Below are positions 34,287-42,734 of a stretch of 44,931 nucleotides of DNA, one piece after another (position 1 is the stretch's first letter; each line of letters begins with the position of its first letter). The position numbers and the translations under genes were made by a program. The stretch comes from Thermoplasmatota archaeon (GTDB lineage: Archaea; Thermoplasmatota; Thermoplasmata; Thermoplasmatales; Thermoplasmataceae). The notes beneath the pieces were generated by a model, which was given only the letters and a program-made list of their open reading frames with translations, searched no databases and was not told the origin of the DNA. The DNA lies in the NCBI GenBank assembly GCA_023381355.1, contig JAMCUL010000016.1, forward strand, positions 104,244 to 149,174. Direction: 5' to 3'.

Positions 34287-36266
34287 ATGCTGGAAGACAT
34301 GTTCAATCCAAGCTCGATCGCCATTGTCGGGGCTTCAAACAACAGGGAAAAGATCGGGAATATTCTAGTAAGAAACATCAAATCTTCATATAAGGGAAAT
34401 CTTTATCCCATAAATCTTAAAGAATCAGAAATTGAAGGATTGAAAGCGTATAAATCACTCAAGGAAATAGGATCAAAAGTTGATCTTGTTATAATAAGTG
34501 TGCCAAGAGAATCTGTTGTAGACGTTATGACTGAGGCAGGTGAAATAGGTACAAAGGCAGCCGTAATAATAACATCTGGATTCAGAGAGGTAGATGAAAG
34601 GGGCAAAGAACTTGAATTGATGATAATGGATGTGGCCAAAAAAAATTCAATAAGATTTCTTGGACCCAATACAATGGGTTTTATAACACCATCATTCAAC
34701 GCAACGTTTGCATATGAAGATGTAAAACAGGGTAACATTGCAATAGTTGCACAGTCAGGCGGGATGGGCGCCTACATGCTGGAATGGGCAGAAAAGACAA
34801 AAACAGGACTCAGTTATTTTGTAAGCATGGGAAATCAGACAGACTTGAATGAAATAGATGTGTTTCAATTTCTAGCTAATGACCTGAACACAAATGCTAT
34901 TTTCTCCTACATAGAAGGTGTTGCAGACGGAGAAAGATTCCTTGCTGAGATTCCTGACATTACGGCCAAAAAACCTGTTGTCATCATAAAGGGTGGAACA
35001 GGAAAATACGGAACTCTGGCAGTTCAAACACACACAGGGAGCATAGCCGGATCAATTGAATTGTTCAGGGCTGCGGTAAAAACTGTTGGGGGTATACTTG
35101 TAGACAATCTCAATGACTTTCTCAATCTGGTAACGATCATTCAATCTGATGAGAAATTCTTAAGGGATATTCTGGTCATAACCAACTCCGGTGGGCATGG
35201 TGTTCTAACCAGTGATGAAATAGAACGCCAATCATTGAATTTGGTTAATTTAACAGACAGCATGAAGACAGAATTAAGAAAGGTACTTCCGGATCAGAGT
35301 GTTCCGAAGAACCCACTGGATCTTTCAGGGGACGCCAATGGAGAAAGGTTCAGAATGGCAATAAACATAATCGGGGATCTAGAATGTACGAAAATAGTAC
35401 TTGTTCAGGAACTAGCAACAGTTAGCTGCGTTGAGGTTGCAAAGGTTCTTACGAAATTCAAGGGTAGAAAAGTAGTGGGCGTTATGATGGGAAAAGATGC
35501 AGATGCAGCACTAAGGATTCTCTCATCCTCTGGAATACCAGGATTCAGCCTTCCGGAAGACGCAGTCAAGGCAATAAGACACATAGTGGACACCAGCCCA
35601 CCGGTAAAAAAGATACGAATATCAGAACCGGTGAATGGTGCAATGGAGTTAGTGAAAGGCAAAAGCACGCTTAGTGATGAATTTTCCTTCAAACTTATGT
35701 CACTGTATGGCGTAAGGGTTCCTGAATGGAGTATTGTAACCGCTATTGAGGAAGTAAGGGAATTTTGTAATAAGGTTGGTTATCCGATCGTTATGACGAT
35801 CTCATCAGATCAACCAATTCATAAAACTGAGATTGGAGGTGTTATAATGAATGTTGACGAAGAAAACATGGAATCTTCTTTCAATTCACTTATCAACAGG
35901 ACTGGAAAGGTAATGATTCAAAAGCAGCTGGATGGTGCAGAGATTTTTCTTGGAGGATTAAATGATCCTGTCTTTGGCCCATGCGTTCTGACAGGACCCG
36001 GTGGAATTTATGTTGAGGTTCTAAAAAGCATCAGCTATGGACTTGTTCCTGTCTCGGAAACTGAAGCACTTGAAATGATGTCAGAAAGCAAGGTTCTTTC
36101 ATTACTCAAGGCAAGGAAGAGAGATTATAATGTAAATGCCACAATAAGATCTATAACAGGTATCTCAAGAATGATTGAAGATCTTGGAATTAAGCAGATG
36201 GACATAAACCCATTAATTGTTACCCAGGACGATGCCTATGCCGTTGATATTCGGATCGTGCTATGA
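34287..36266 (+). CDS. ADP-forming acetyl/acyl-CoA synthetase, fused alpha-beta subunits
   Basis: The 659-residue enzyme fuses the two parts that are separate in some archaeal ACD enzymes. The CoA-binding and ligase domains come first (I-V-G-A-S, then the phosphohistidine in T-H-T-G-S-I-A-G near residue 249, where family members usually have S-H-T-G). An ATP-grasp domain follows in the last ~230 residues (Y-P-I-V-M-T, G-A-E-I-F-L-G-G, Q-M-D-I-N-P-L-I-V). It makes ATP from acyl-CoA plus ADP and phosphate, often in amino acid or sugar fermentation. The substrate (acetate, succinate or aryl) is unknown. A good leaderless promoter is present. Confidence 0.88.
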   Translation: MLEDMFNPSSIAIVGASNNREKIGNILVRNIKSSYKGNLYPINLKESEIEGLKAYKSLKEIGSKVDLVIISVPRESVVDVMTEAGEIGTKAAVIITSGFREVDERGKELELMIMDVAKKNSIRFLGPNTMGFITPSFNATFAYEDVKQGNIAIVAQSGGMGAYMLEWAEKTKTGLSYFVSMGNQTDLNEIDVFQFLANDLNTNAIFSYIEGVADGERFLAEIPDITAKKPVVIIKGGTGKYGTLAVQTHTGSIAGSIELFRAAVKTVGGILVDNLNDFLNLVTIIQSDEKFLRDILVITNSGGHGVLTSDEIERQSLNLVNLTDSMKTELRKVLPDQSVPKNPLDLSGDANGERFRMAINIIGDLECTKIVLVQELATVSCVEVAKVLTKFKGRKVVGVMMGKDADAALRILSSSGIPGFSLPEDAVKAIRHIVDTSPPVKKIRISEPVNGAMELVKGKSTLSDEFSFKLMSLYGVRVPEWSIVTAIEEVREFCNKVGYPIVMTISSDQPIHKTEIGGVIMNVDEENMESSFNSLINRTGKVMIQKQLDGAEIFLGGLNDPVFGPCVLTGPGGIYVEVLKSISYGLVPVSETEALEMMSESKVLSLLKARKRDYNVNATIRSITGISRMIEDLGIKQMDINPLIVTQDDAYAVDIRIVL

Positions 36267-36504
36267 ATTAAAAAAACTCAACGTAAGTAAAATGCCATTT
36301 ACAAGACTCACCCGAAATTCCTAATCGCAGGATTTGATTAGACCTGCGCATGCATTTTATGTAGGCTTTCTATCCTGCCTTCTTCCCTTTATCACTACAA
36401 ACCTGTGGAATACAACCTTTTACCTTATTTTGTTAAAGATTCAGTGAGCATGGTGCGTACTGGTAATATCACCACATAATTTTTGAGCCGTACCCTGTGG
36501 CCAC

Positions 36505-36630
36505 CACTTATCAAAATCGCTTTAGCAAATAAGTATGGCTATAGGAGGCTAAAGATGTGCCTTATGTCGTTTTGAGACCTTGAGATAATGTACCTCCGCA
36601 AACACATGAGTGAATGTAAATTCGGTATTG
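36505..36630 (+). pseudogene. Possible IS3-family transposase remnant (HTH_21-like)
   Basis: A reading frame with a stop inside contains N-K-Y-G-Y-R-R-L-K-M-C-L, then D-L-E-I and R-K-H-M-S-E-C-K-F-G. IS3-family OrfB proteins carry the pattern Y-G-Y-R-R-I-x-x-x-L, followed by V-N-x-K-x-V-x-R-L-M. The match covers only this small helical domain and is broken by an in-frame TGA. It may be a decayed transposase, or chance. Confidence 0.3.
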
Positions 36631-36914
36631 AAAAGAATCAGGATGTCTTCATTCTTTATTTGTTATCATGAACAGTGCACAAAGAAGAGCACTCATTAGA
36701 TAGGGTCTTTTTCATGGTTTGAAATATGTTAAATTAACTATTCTACAAAATACCTGATCAAAATTTATTCAAATCATATGCCTTAGATAGACTAAAAACT
36801 TAATGATTCCTTAAAAGCTTCTTCCCACCCTTGCAAAAATTACGCAAAATGTTATAAGTTATCTCCTCAGAATTTGAAGATATCCAAAATATTCTGAAGC
36901 TGTATATTGCAATC

Positions 36915-37032
36915 CGGCATCTCCACCATTGTTTAGATCCGGATGGGCGAAAATACATCCGAATTTCTATTTTTCTTCAAATATCGCCACTCAAAGGATT
37001 TTGAATGTTCAAGTACAAATCGGCATCTCCAC
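36915..37032. repeat. Pair of near-identical short direct repeats
   Basis: The 12-base word cggcatctccac occurs at 36915-36926 and 37021-37032. The flanking bases caat(c) and (a)at(t)g are also shared, giving roughly 18 of 20 similar positions. The spacing is 106 bases. The purpose is unknown; it could be a leftover of an array or of a mobile element end. Confidence 0.5.
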
Positions 37033-37094
37033 AATGAACTCAACGTAGTTTGAATCTGACAACCATACATTAAATTTATAGACTAACTGGATAC

Positions 37095-37760
37095 TTAGTC
37101 ACCACCTCTCAGTGATACTATGAAGGCACACATAAGAATGATAAGCGCGGCAACAATATCCAGATAGGGAACGATAAAGAGTGGTGATGCGATACCAATA
37201 ATTCCAATACCGGTCTTCTTTGACACACTGAATAAATTGAGGGCCAAAATGATACTTGATAGTACCATAAAAAGAATACTAATAAAATAGAGCAACGTCA
37301 TATATATTAATTGAGAACTGGGAATATATGCCTGGCATCCAGGTTGTTCGTTGCATACTCCGGATAAAAATAGATTATTTTTAACTATTATAACAAACAT
37401 GATAAATATTATAACACCAATGAACAAATATAGCGCTGATCTTTTCAATAAGACTATCTTTTCGAGAGATTCCTTTAATGCCGAATCATACAAATGGAAA
37501 CCGACCACACTTACCAGAAACCCAATAATGAGCATTACAGCTCTCAACGGATAATAGATAGCTATATTTTCAAGAGCTAAAATACCAATTTGTGAATTAT
37601 AATTCAGAAATGAGGTTAATATAAAAAAATTATCCAGAATAAGTAATAAGCCAACTATTGAGGCTATAGAGCCCTTGATAATCAGGTTATTGACCTTCCA
37701 ATTTTTAGTATTTATCTCATTGTTCCCAAATAAAAAATTTGCCAACTTGAAATTATCCAT
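37095..37760 (-). CDS. Polytopic membrane protein, unknown function
   Basis: The 221-residue protein has about five transmembrane helices: G-S-I-A-S-I-V-G-L-L-L-I-L, A-V-M-L-I-I-G-F-L-V-S-V-V-G, L-F-I-G-V-I-I-F-I-M-F-V-I, L-Y-F-I-S-I-L-F-M-V-L and A-A-L-I-I-L-M-C-A-F. A loop with two cysteines (G-V-C-N-E-Q-P-G-C-Q) sits between helices 3 and 4 and may form a disulfide outside the membrane. ATG 37760 is chosen from three clustered start codons because a TATA-like box (37782-37792) is 27 bases upstream. No family is recognised. Confidence 0.6.
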   Translation of the reverse strand: MDNFKLANFLFGNNEINTKNWKVNNLIIKGSIASIVGLLLILDNFFILTSFLNYNSQIGILALENIAIYYPLRAVMLIIGFLVSVVGFHLYDSALKESLEKIVLLKRSALYLFIGVIIFIMFVIIVKNNLFLSGVCNEQPGCQAYIPSSQLIYMTLLYFISILFMVLSSIILALNLFSVSKKTGIGIIGIASPLFIVPYLDIVAALIILMCAFIVSLRGGD

Positions 37761-37781
37761 CAACACTTAATAATGATGAGG

Positions 37782-37792
37782 TATATATATTC
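37782..37792 (-). promoter_or_regulatory. TATA-like box of the membrane protein gene
   Basis: On the minus strand gaatatatata centres about 27 bases before the ATG at 37760, matching a leaderless archaeal promoter. Confidence 0.6.
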
Positions 37793-37814
37793 ATTGCCAT
37801 ATTGTATTTAATGC

Positions 37815-38417
37815 TTAATCTTTGTTCGTTTTTAAAACTGCGCGGCAGGGGGCCCCATCCTGACTCATATTCAACGGCAAACATATGAATTCGTACATGC
37901 CAGGTTGAACATTTTTCAGCATTATCCCCTCCAAAATAATTATGTTCTTGCTCATAAGAGTTTTATGAACAATTGGATCTGGAGAGCCAAATTTTTCGAT
38001 CGATAGGTAATCTATTCCAACAAGATTTATCTTCTTTGTGATGATCTTTTTTGCAGCGTCAAGACTCAAATATGTAAAATCTGTGTGAAATGAATCATAC
38101 AGATTTGAATTCTTTGTCTTGAAAAGGATTATTTCGGTTGGGTTATCAGGAATATGTTCAGGTCCAATGACATCTCCATCTACCTCAACAACGTTCGCCT
38201 GACCAAAGAAATTTTCAAGGGGGATTTCATTTGCTTTCTTTCCATCTGGAATCATATGATATGGAGCATCAAAATGCGTTCCTGAATGAGTTTCCATCAA
38301 AACTCTCATTATATGAACATGATTTAATTCGTGAGTAAAATATTCAAATTCTTCATAATCTGCATCTCCCGGATAGTTTATGATCCCTCTTTTCAATGGC
38401 AAGCTAATATCTATCAT
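37815..38417 (-). CDS. Cyclase family protein (kynurenine-formamidase-like)
   Basis: The 200-residue metal hydrolase has the H-S-G-T-H-F-D-A-P-Y-H signature near residues 43-53 that binds the metal ions. D-I-S-L-P-L near the start and Y-P-G-D-A-D follow the family pattern. It is in the same family as bacterial arylformamidases, which cleave N-formylkynurenine, and as isatin hydrolases. The real substrate here is not known. It is divergent from the IS256 remnant region and separate from other genes. Confidence 0.82.
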   Translation of the reverse strand: MIDISLPLKRGIINYPGDADYEEFEYFTHELNHVHIMRVLMETHSGTHFDAPYHMIPDGKKANEIPLENFFGQANVVEVDGDVIGPEHIPDNPTEIILFKTKNSNLYDSFHTDFTYLSLDAAKKIITKKINLVGIDYLSIEKFGSPDPIVHKTLMSKNIIILEGIMLKNVQPGMYEFICLPLNMSQDGAPCRAVLKTNKD

Positions 38418-38579
38418 ATACGCTTATTATTACTGAATACTTACACGTTTTGAATTTTAACAAATACATTTCGAGCATAAGCAAAATCTTAGTTCTAATA
38501 TGCATAGTGTTATTTTGCTAAGACGTTTTTAATTCCTGGCTCCTATTCAATCCAATTTTAAACCCCAGAAATGAGATAC

Positions 38580-38827
38580 GAGATCATTGATCTCTTCGTA
38601 TCCTGTTATTACATCCCGTTCATAATATCCATTTTTCGTCTTTCATTCTCTTCAAGGAATGTCCGTGGTTCTCCCTTCATGATAGATTCGACGAACTCCA
38701 TCATTGTCTTCCTTACAATTTTCGACGTCTTTTTCTCAAAATCTTCGATTATTCATTGCCTCCCTTGGCCGTTCTGGGAGGCATCCTTTTATGTTTCAAG
38801 AAATTTATCCTTTGTTGATAGAGTCAT
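38580..38827 (-). pseudogene. Truncated, frameshifted IS256-family transposase
   Basis: Three pieces of one transposase N-terminus are in line on the minus strand. M-T-L-S-T-K-D-K-F-L-E-T runs from 38827 and hits a stop. D-F-E-K-K-T-S-K-I-V-R-K, then M-K-G-E-P-R-T-F-L-E-E-N-E, runs to about 38634 in another frame. N-G-Y-Y-E-R-D-V-I-T-G-Y-E-E-I-N-D-L runs from 38633 to 38580 after a one-base slip in an A run. IS256-type proteins have F-L-E-E-N-x(3)-K-N-G-Y-Y-x-R-x(3)-T-x(2)-G-x-I-x-D-L. The DDE catalytic domain is absent, so it is dead. Confidence 0.8.
38757..38783. repeat. Perfect 8-bp inverted repeat (hairpin) in the IS remnant
   Basis: TGCCTCCC (38757-38764) and GGGAGGCA (38776-38783) pair perfectly around an 11-base loop. 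It lies in the start region of the IS256 transposase remnant, where a hairpin could limit transposase expression or stop read-in. On the plus strand it is followed by tcctttt, a weak terminator-like tail. Confidence 0.6.
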
Positions 38828-38862
38828 TTCATTTGTTCTTACACAAAATTCTGGATACTATC

Positions 38863-39196
38863 AGTAAAATTGCTGATTGAGAAAATTAAGGATAACTTCA
38901 ACAAGCGTTATGAATTCAGGAATAAAGAGCATACTATTGAGAACATAATGTTTGAGAATGTCAGGGAATTGGGCAGATGCCTATCAGGAAAGCCCAAATC
39001 ATTGGAATTCGAAATACTAGACATTGTGATATCAGGAAATGATACCAATGATTTCAGGGATAGAATTATGTCCATTGATCCAGATGAAAGGAAAGCCTTG
39101 AAGATAAACAAATCAACGCTGTGGTATCAAAAGAAAAAGATTAAAGAAGGAAAAAACATTAAACTTTATAAAAAGACAAAGGTAAGAATTGAATGA
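38863..39196 (+). pseudogene. C-terminal fragment of a Cas1-like protein, truncated by IS256
   Basis: The frame begins at the IS end, V-K-L-L-I-E-K-I-K-D-N-F, and gives about 110 residues; Cas1 is normally around 320. The stretch F-N-K-R-Y-E-F-R-N-K with N-I-M-F-E-N-V-R-E-L-G-R-C-L-S-G-K resembles the last helices of Cas1 (f-x-y-r-x-k, then a-r-x-l-x-x-f-l-x-g). A tail with N-K-S-T-L-W-Y-Q-K-K-K-I-K follows, which I recall from some archaeal Cas1 proteins. The catalytic domain is gone. A TTG at 38870 could start translation of the remainder. Its stop overlaps the ATG of the next gene by 4 bases (atga). Confidence 0.5.
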
Positions 39197-39768
39197 ATAA
39201 TACCCAATGCAGTGGTCTTGAATTTCAAAATGGAAATATGACGTTTGACGTTTGTTATTCACTTATAAGTCAATCTTCGGATAGAATTTCAATCAAGGGC
39301 TTTATAAGACAAAAACTTTCAAGCAACGAAACGTACGCTTTTTTCCAGTTCTATAAAGAGAACAATAAAATAAACGATAGTGATTGGAATCTTGATAACT
39401 CTAATTGCAACAAAGAAAATGTACCTTATTATTGTATCAGTAATGTTTGGAATTTTAGATGGTCAGATCAACCTAAATATAATCTTAAAACAAAGGGGGA
39501 AATAATATTCAATACGCTATTAGCAGAAGTGGAAAAAACTTCTTCTGAAGAATCCAAAGATTGGAAATACAAAATTATATTGGGTTTTTCTTGGGGAATG
39601 AAATCTGATAACGGAACTAAAATAGAAAAAATTCCAATTCAAGATATCAATAAAAATGAATTAATATTGTTAATTGACTTATTGCGAAGCAAATATCCAA
39701 AAATTACTTTTGGAAATGTGGATAATTTAATTAATGGAAAGAATGCGAATATATCTGGGATGTGGTAA
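39193..39768 (+). CDS. Unknown AT-rich gene preceding the restriction-modification enzyme
   Basis: The 191-residue protein is rich in Asn, Lys, Ile and Ser, with several Trp (W-N-F-R-W-S-D-Q, W-K-Y-K-I, S-W-G-M-K). It has no membrane segment and no recognised domain. Base use (mostly A/T third positions) is unlike the chromosomal genes and like the C-terminal part of the following enzyme. It overlaps the cas1-like remnant by 4 bases and lies directly upstream of the Type IIG-like gene, so it is probably part of the cassette, perhaps an accessory or regulatory protein. Confidence 0.65.
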   Translation: MNNTQCSGLEFQNGNMTFDVCYSLISQSSDRISIKGFIRQKLSSNETYAFFQFYKENNKINDSDWNLDNSNCNKENVPYYCISNVWNFRWSDQPKYNLKTKGEIIFNTLLAEVEKTSSEESKDWKYKIILGFSWGMKSDNGTKIEKIPIQDINKNELILLIDLLRSKYPKITFGNVDNLINGKNANISGMW

Positions 39769-39770
39769 AA

Positions 39771-42734
39771 ATGGATAAAAATGATACTACAAAAGGAAAT
39801 TACAATATTGATTTTAATAGAATCAAAGAGTTAATCTCAATGTATGAAGAGAAAATAAGATCGGGTGAAATCAAAAAATACAATGAAGAATCCACGAAGA
39901 AGGATTTCATTTCACCATTGTTTAAGGCCTTAGGTTGGAATGTAGATAATAGAGGAAAGAGCAACGATTCCGTAAGTGCTGAGGAAACAATATCAAAGAA
40001 GAGGGTTGATTATGGTTTTAGAATCAATGGTATTCCCAAGTTTTTTCTTGAAGCTAAATCGCTGAAAGAAGAGAACATCCAGACAAATTCTAAATACGTA
40101 GCTCAAGCCATAGACTATGCATGGATGAAGTCATGTTCATGGGCTATCCTAACTAATTTTGAAACCATAGCTGTTTATAACGCTGACTGGAAAGGGGCGA
40201 ACTTCGGGAGCAATGTGTTATTTGTTTTACACCCAAATGATTTTTTAACGAATGAAAGATTCGTTTATCTTTCAAAATCAGCTTTCGATAATAATGAACT
40301 AGATATATATGCATTGAAAAATTTCAAGAAACAGCTAAAAAATCCCATAAATAAACAGCTTTTACAGGATATGATCCATTTCAGAGAGATACTGTCAAAG
40401 GACATTGTCAGAAATAATCAGGACAAGCATCTTACTCAGGATGACATAGACGAATCGGTTCAGAGGATACTTGACCGTCTTATCTTTATAAGGAATGCAG
40501 AGGATAGAGGATTGGAAGAGAATCGATTGCAGTCAATTGTAAGGCAATGGTACGCAAAAGGCAAAGGACAACTTGTAAAGGAAATATTGGAGATTTACAA
40601 ATATTATGATCATACCTATAACAGTAAATTATTTGGGGATAAAAAGCCATACTTGGTTGATTCCTTAAATGTGGATAATGAAGCACTTCAAGAGGTCATA
40701 GAAGGTCTTAACCAGTCTAAGGATAACTCTTACAGATACGATTTTTCAATCATTGAATCAGACGTATTGGGAAACATATATGAGCAGTATCTTGGGAATA
40801 TCCTTAAGTCAACGCCGAAGAGAGCAAAACTTGAGGAATCAAAGACCCATAGGAAAGAGCAAGGCATATACTATACACCTTCTTACATTGTTGATTACAT
40901 CGTCAGGAACACGGTTGGCGAATACATCAAGACTCATACACCTGAGGAAATCCGTAAGGTTAGGATACTTGATCCGGCTTGTGGTTCTGGAAGTTTCCTT
41001 ATCAGAGCATACAAGGAACTGGAAAATTACTGGAAAAATTACAACGAGAAAAACAGAAAAATCCCAGAGAGTGCTAGAAACATTAAGCAAGCAAAATTCG
41101 ATACAAACATTGACGGAAAATCACCGGAATTTTATTCCGCTAAAACAGAAATCCTAAAAAATAACATATTCGGTGTTGACCTTGACCCTAAGGCAGTAGA
41201 GATAGCCCAATTAAACCTTTTATTACAAATATCCGAAAGGAAACATAGGTTACCATTACTACAGAGCAATATAAAGGTTGGAAACAGCTTGATTGATGAC
41301 CCTAGCGTTAGCGATAGAGCCTTCAGTTGGGAAGAGGAATTCCCAGAGATAATGAAAGAGGGGGGATTCGATATCATAATAGGGAATCCACCATATGTAA
41401 GAATACAGGAAATTAAACAAAAAGAAATTAAATTTTTATCCAAAAAATCAAGGATATCAGAAGGTTATCTTGACACTTACATGTTATTTACTGAATTAGC
41501 AATTGAGAATTTGAAGGGAAACGGTCTATTCAGTTTTATAATGCCATTAAAGTTTCTAACATCTAATTATGGGAAAGGATTAAGAAAATTGTTTCTTAAT
41601 TCTGGTCAAATAATAAAAATTATAGATTTTGGGGATTTACCAGTTTTTGAATCTGCAACAACATATTCCGGAATTTTTGTATTTAAAAAAACAAGAAAAA
41701 ATGATGGGAGTTTCAAAGTTTATGAGGAATTAGATTTGAATTCAGTAAGAAATGGATTAATAGAAAGTAAGCCCGTTTTAATTGAACAAAACTCGCTTTC
41801 TGAAGAACCTTGGTTTTTTAGTAATCAAGAGGAAACAAATATAATAGTAAAATTGAATGAAAACCAAAACAAATTAGCCGATATTTGTGAAAAAATTTTT
41901 CAGGGCTTAATAACTAGTGCTGATCAGGTATTTATACTTAGAAATAAAGATGGAAAGTATTTTTCAGAATCACTAGCAGAATATGTGGACTTAGAAAAGG
42001 AAATGTTACGAAGCATAATTAAAGGGTCAGAAATTAGAAGATATGGAATTCCAAACTCTGATAGGTTATTATTATTTCCATACAGGAAAAATCAAAAAAA
42101 TAAATATGAGTTAATTCCCGAAGAAACCCTAAAAAGAGACTATCCACTAACCTTTTATTATTTAGAAAAAAATAAAGAAATTCTTTCAAGAAGAAGAGAT
42201 GTAGTGAATAAGTCCATCGCATGGTATTCACTAAGTCGACCTCAGAACTTAGAAGAATTTGAAAAAATAAAGATTCTAACACCATTTAATGCTTTTAACA
42301 ATTCATTTGTTATAGACTTACAAGGTAAATGGTTTTTTACGGCAGGTGTTGCTGGAGGGTATGGACTAAAATTAAGAGATAATACCTTAATCAAATATGT
42401 AACAGGTGTTTTAAACAGCAAATTAATAGAATTCTATATTAAGCACACTTCAACATATCTAAGAGGAAAGTATTATTCTTACGAACACAGATTCATTAAA
42501 AATATTCCTTTTATTTCTGGAAATCCAAAAGATATAAAAAAAATTGAAAAATGCGTTACAGAAATCATCGGTCTTAACGAAGCTTTGAATAATACTTCCG
42601 AAAATACAGAGAAATATAATAAAATTAAGGATAGTATTATGGTCAAGGAAAAAGAAATTGATAAAGTCATTTATGAAATTTATCATTTGACAGCGAAAGA
42701 AATAGAAACCATTGAAAGTTTTTTGCCTTCATAA
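39771..42734 (+). CDS. Type IIG-like restriction-modification enzyme (Eco57I/TaqI-type methylase)
   Basis: A single ~987-residue protein combines nuclease, methylase and target recognition. The N-terminal nuclease-like part has V-D-Y-G-F-R then F-F-L-E-A-K near residues 79-95 (a PD-(D/E)xK-type D...ExK). A helical linker follows. The N6-adenine methylase has motif I D-P-A-C-G-S-G-S-F near 398-406, G-V-D-L-D-P, and motif IV G-N-P-P-Y near 538-542. The last ~400 residues are the specificity region. ATG 39771 is chosen; a GTG at 39762 is also in frame. From about 41.4 kb on the base use is clearly more AT-rich than in the methylase core, suggesting a swapped specificity domain. Confidence 0.9.
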   Translation: MDKNDTTKGNYNIDFNRIKELISMYEEKIRSGEIKKYNEESTKKDFISPLFKALGWNVDNRGKSNDSVSAEETISKKRVDYGFRINGIPKFFLEAKSLKEENIQTNSKYVAQAIDYAWMKSCSWAILTNFETIAVYNADWKGANFGSNVLFVLHPNDFLTNERFVYLSKSAFDNNELDIYALKNFKKQLKNPINKQLLQDMIHFREILSKDIVRNNQDKHLTQDDIDESVQRILDRLIFIRNAEDRGLEENRLQSIVRQWYAKGKGQLVKEILEIYKYYDHTYNSKLFGDKKPYLVDSLNVDNEALQEVIEGLNQSKDNSYRYDFSIIESDVLGNIYEQYLGNILKSTPKRAKLEESKTHRKEQGIYYTPSYIVDYIVRNTVGEYIKTHTPEEIRKVRILDPACGSGSFLIRAYKELENYWKNYNEKNRKIPESARNIKQAKFDTNIDGKSPEFYSAKTEILKNNIFGVDLDPKAVEIAQLNLLLQISERKHRLPLLQSNIKVGNSLIDDPSVSDRAFSWEEEFPEIMKEGGFDIIIGNPPYVRIQEIKQKEIKFLSKKSRISEGYLDTYMLFTELAIENLKGNGLFSFIMPLKFLTSNYGKGLRKLFLNSGQIIKIIDFGDLPVFESATTYSGIFVFKKTRKNDGSFKVYEELDLNSVRNGLIESKPVLIEQNSLSEEPWFFSNQEETNIIVKLNENQNKLADICEKIFQGLITSADQVFILRNKDGKYFSESLAEYVDLEKEMLRSIIKGSEIRRYGIPNSDRLLLFPYRKNQKNKYELIPEETLKRDYPLTFYYLEKNKEILSRRRDVVNKSIAWYSLSRPQNLEEFEKIKILTPFNAFNNSFVIDLQGKWFFTAGVAGGYGLKLRDNTLIKYVTGVLNSKLIEFYIKHTSTYLRGKYYSYEHRFIKNIPFISGNPKDIKKIEKCVTEIIGLNEALNNTSENTEKYNKIKDSIMVKEKEIDKVIYEIYHLTAKEIETIESFLPS

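Larger units (their letters stand above)
36267..37094. other. 828-base gene-poor region with possible decayed IS and repeats
   Basis: No intact gene is present. A plus-strand scrap at about 36505-36630 looks like part of an IS3-type transposase, given as its own feature. Two similar words, cggcatctccac at 36915-36926 and 37021-37032, lie 106 bases apart and share flanking bases. The stretch marks the start of the decayed, accessory-looking part of the window. Confidence 0.45.
38580..38862 (-). mobile_element. Remnant of an IS256-family insertion sequence with one terminal repeat
   Basis: The transposase remnant lies next to a probable terminal inverted repeat at 38837-38862: ttcttacacaaaa then ttctggatactatc. 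It resembles IS256-family ends (tttacacaaaa then ttgacactacc). The other end is lost. The element stops exactly where the cas1-like fragment resumes (38863), so it probably truncated that gene. Confidence 0.7.

Noticed and set aside
38757-38783. 8-bp inverted repeat as a CRISPR repeat
   Set aside because: It occurs once, with no regular spacing or further copies; a hairpin in the IS remnant explains it.
38571-38867. 98-residue plus-strand frame with hydrophobic segments
   Set aside because: It runs opposite the IS256 transposase remnant, and the minus-strand pieces carry the real family motifs.
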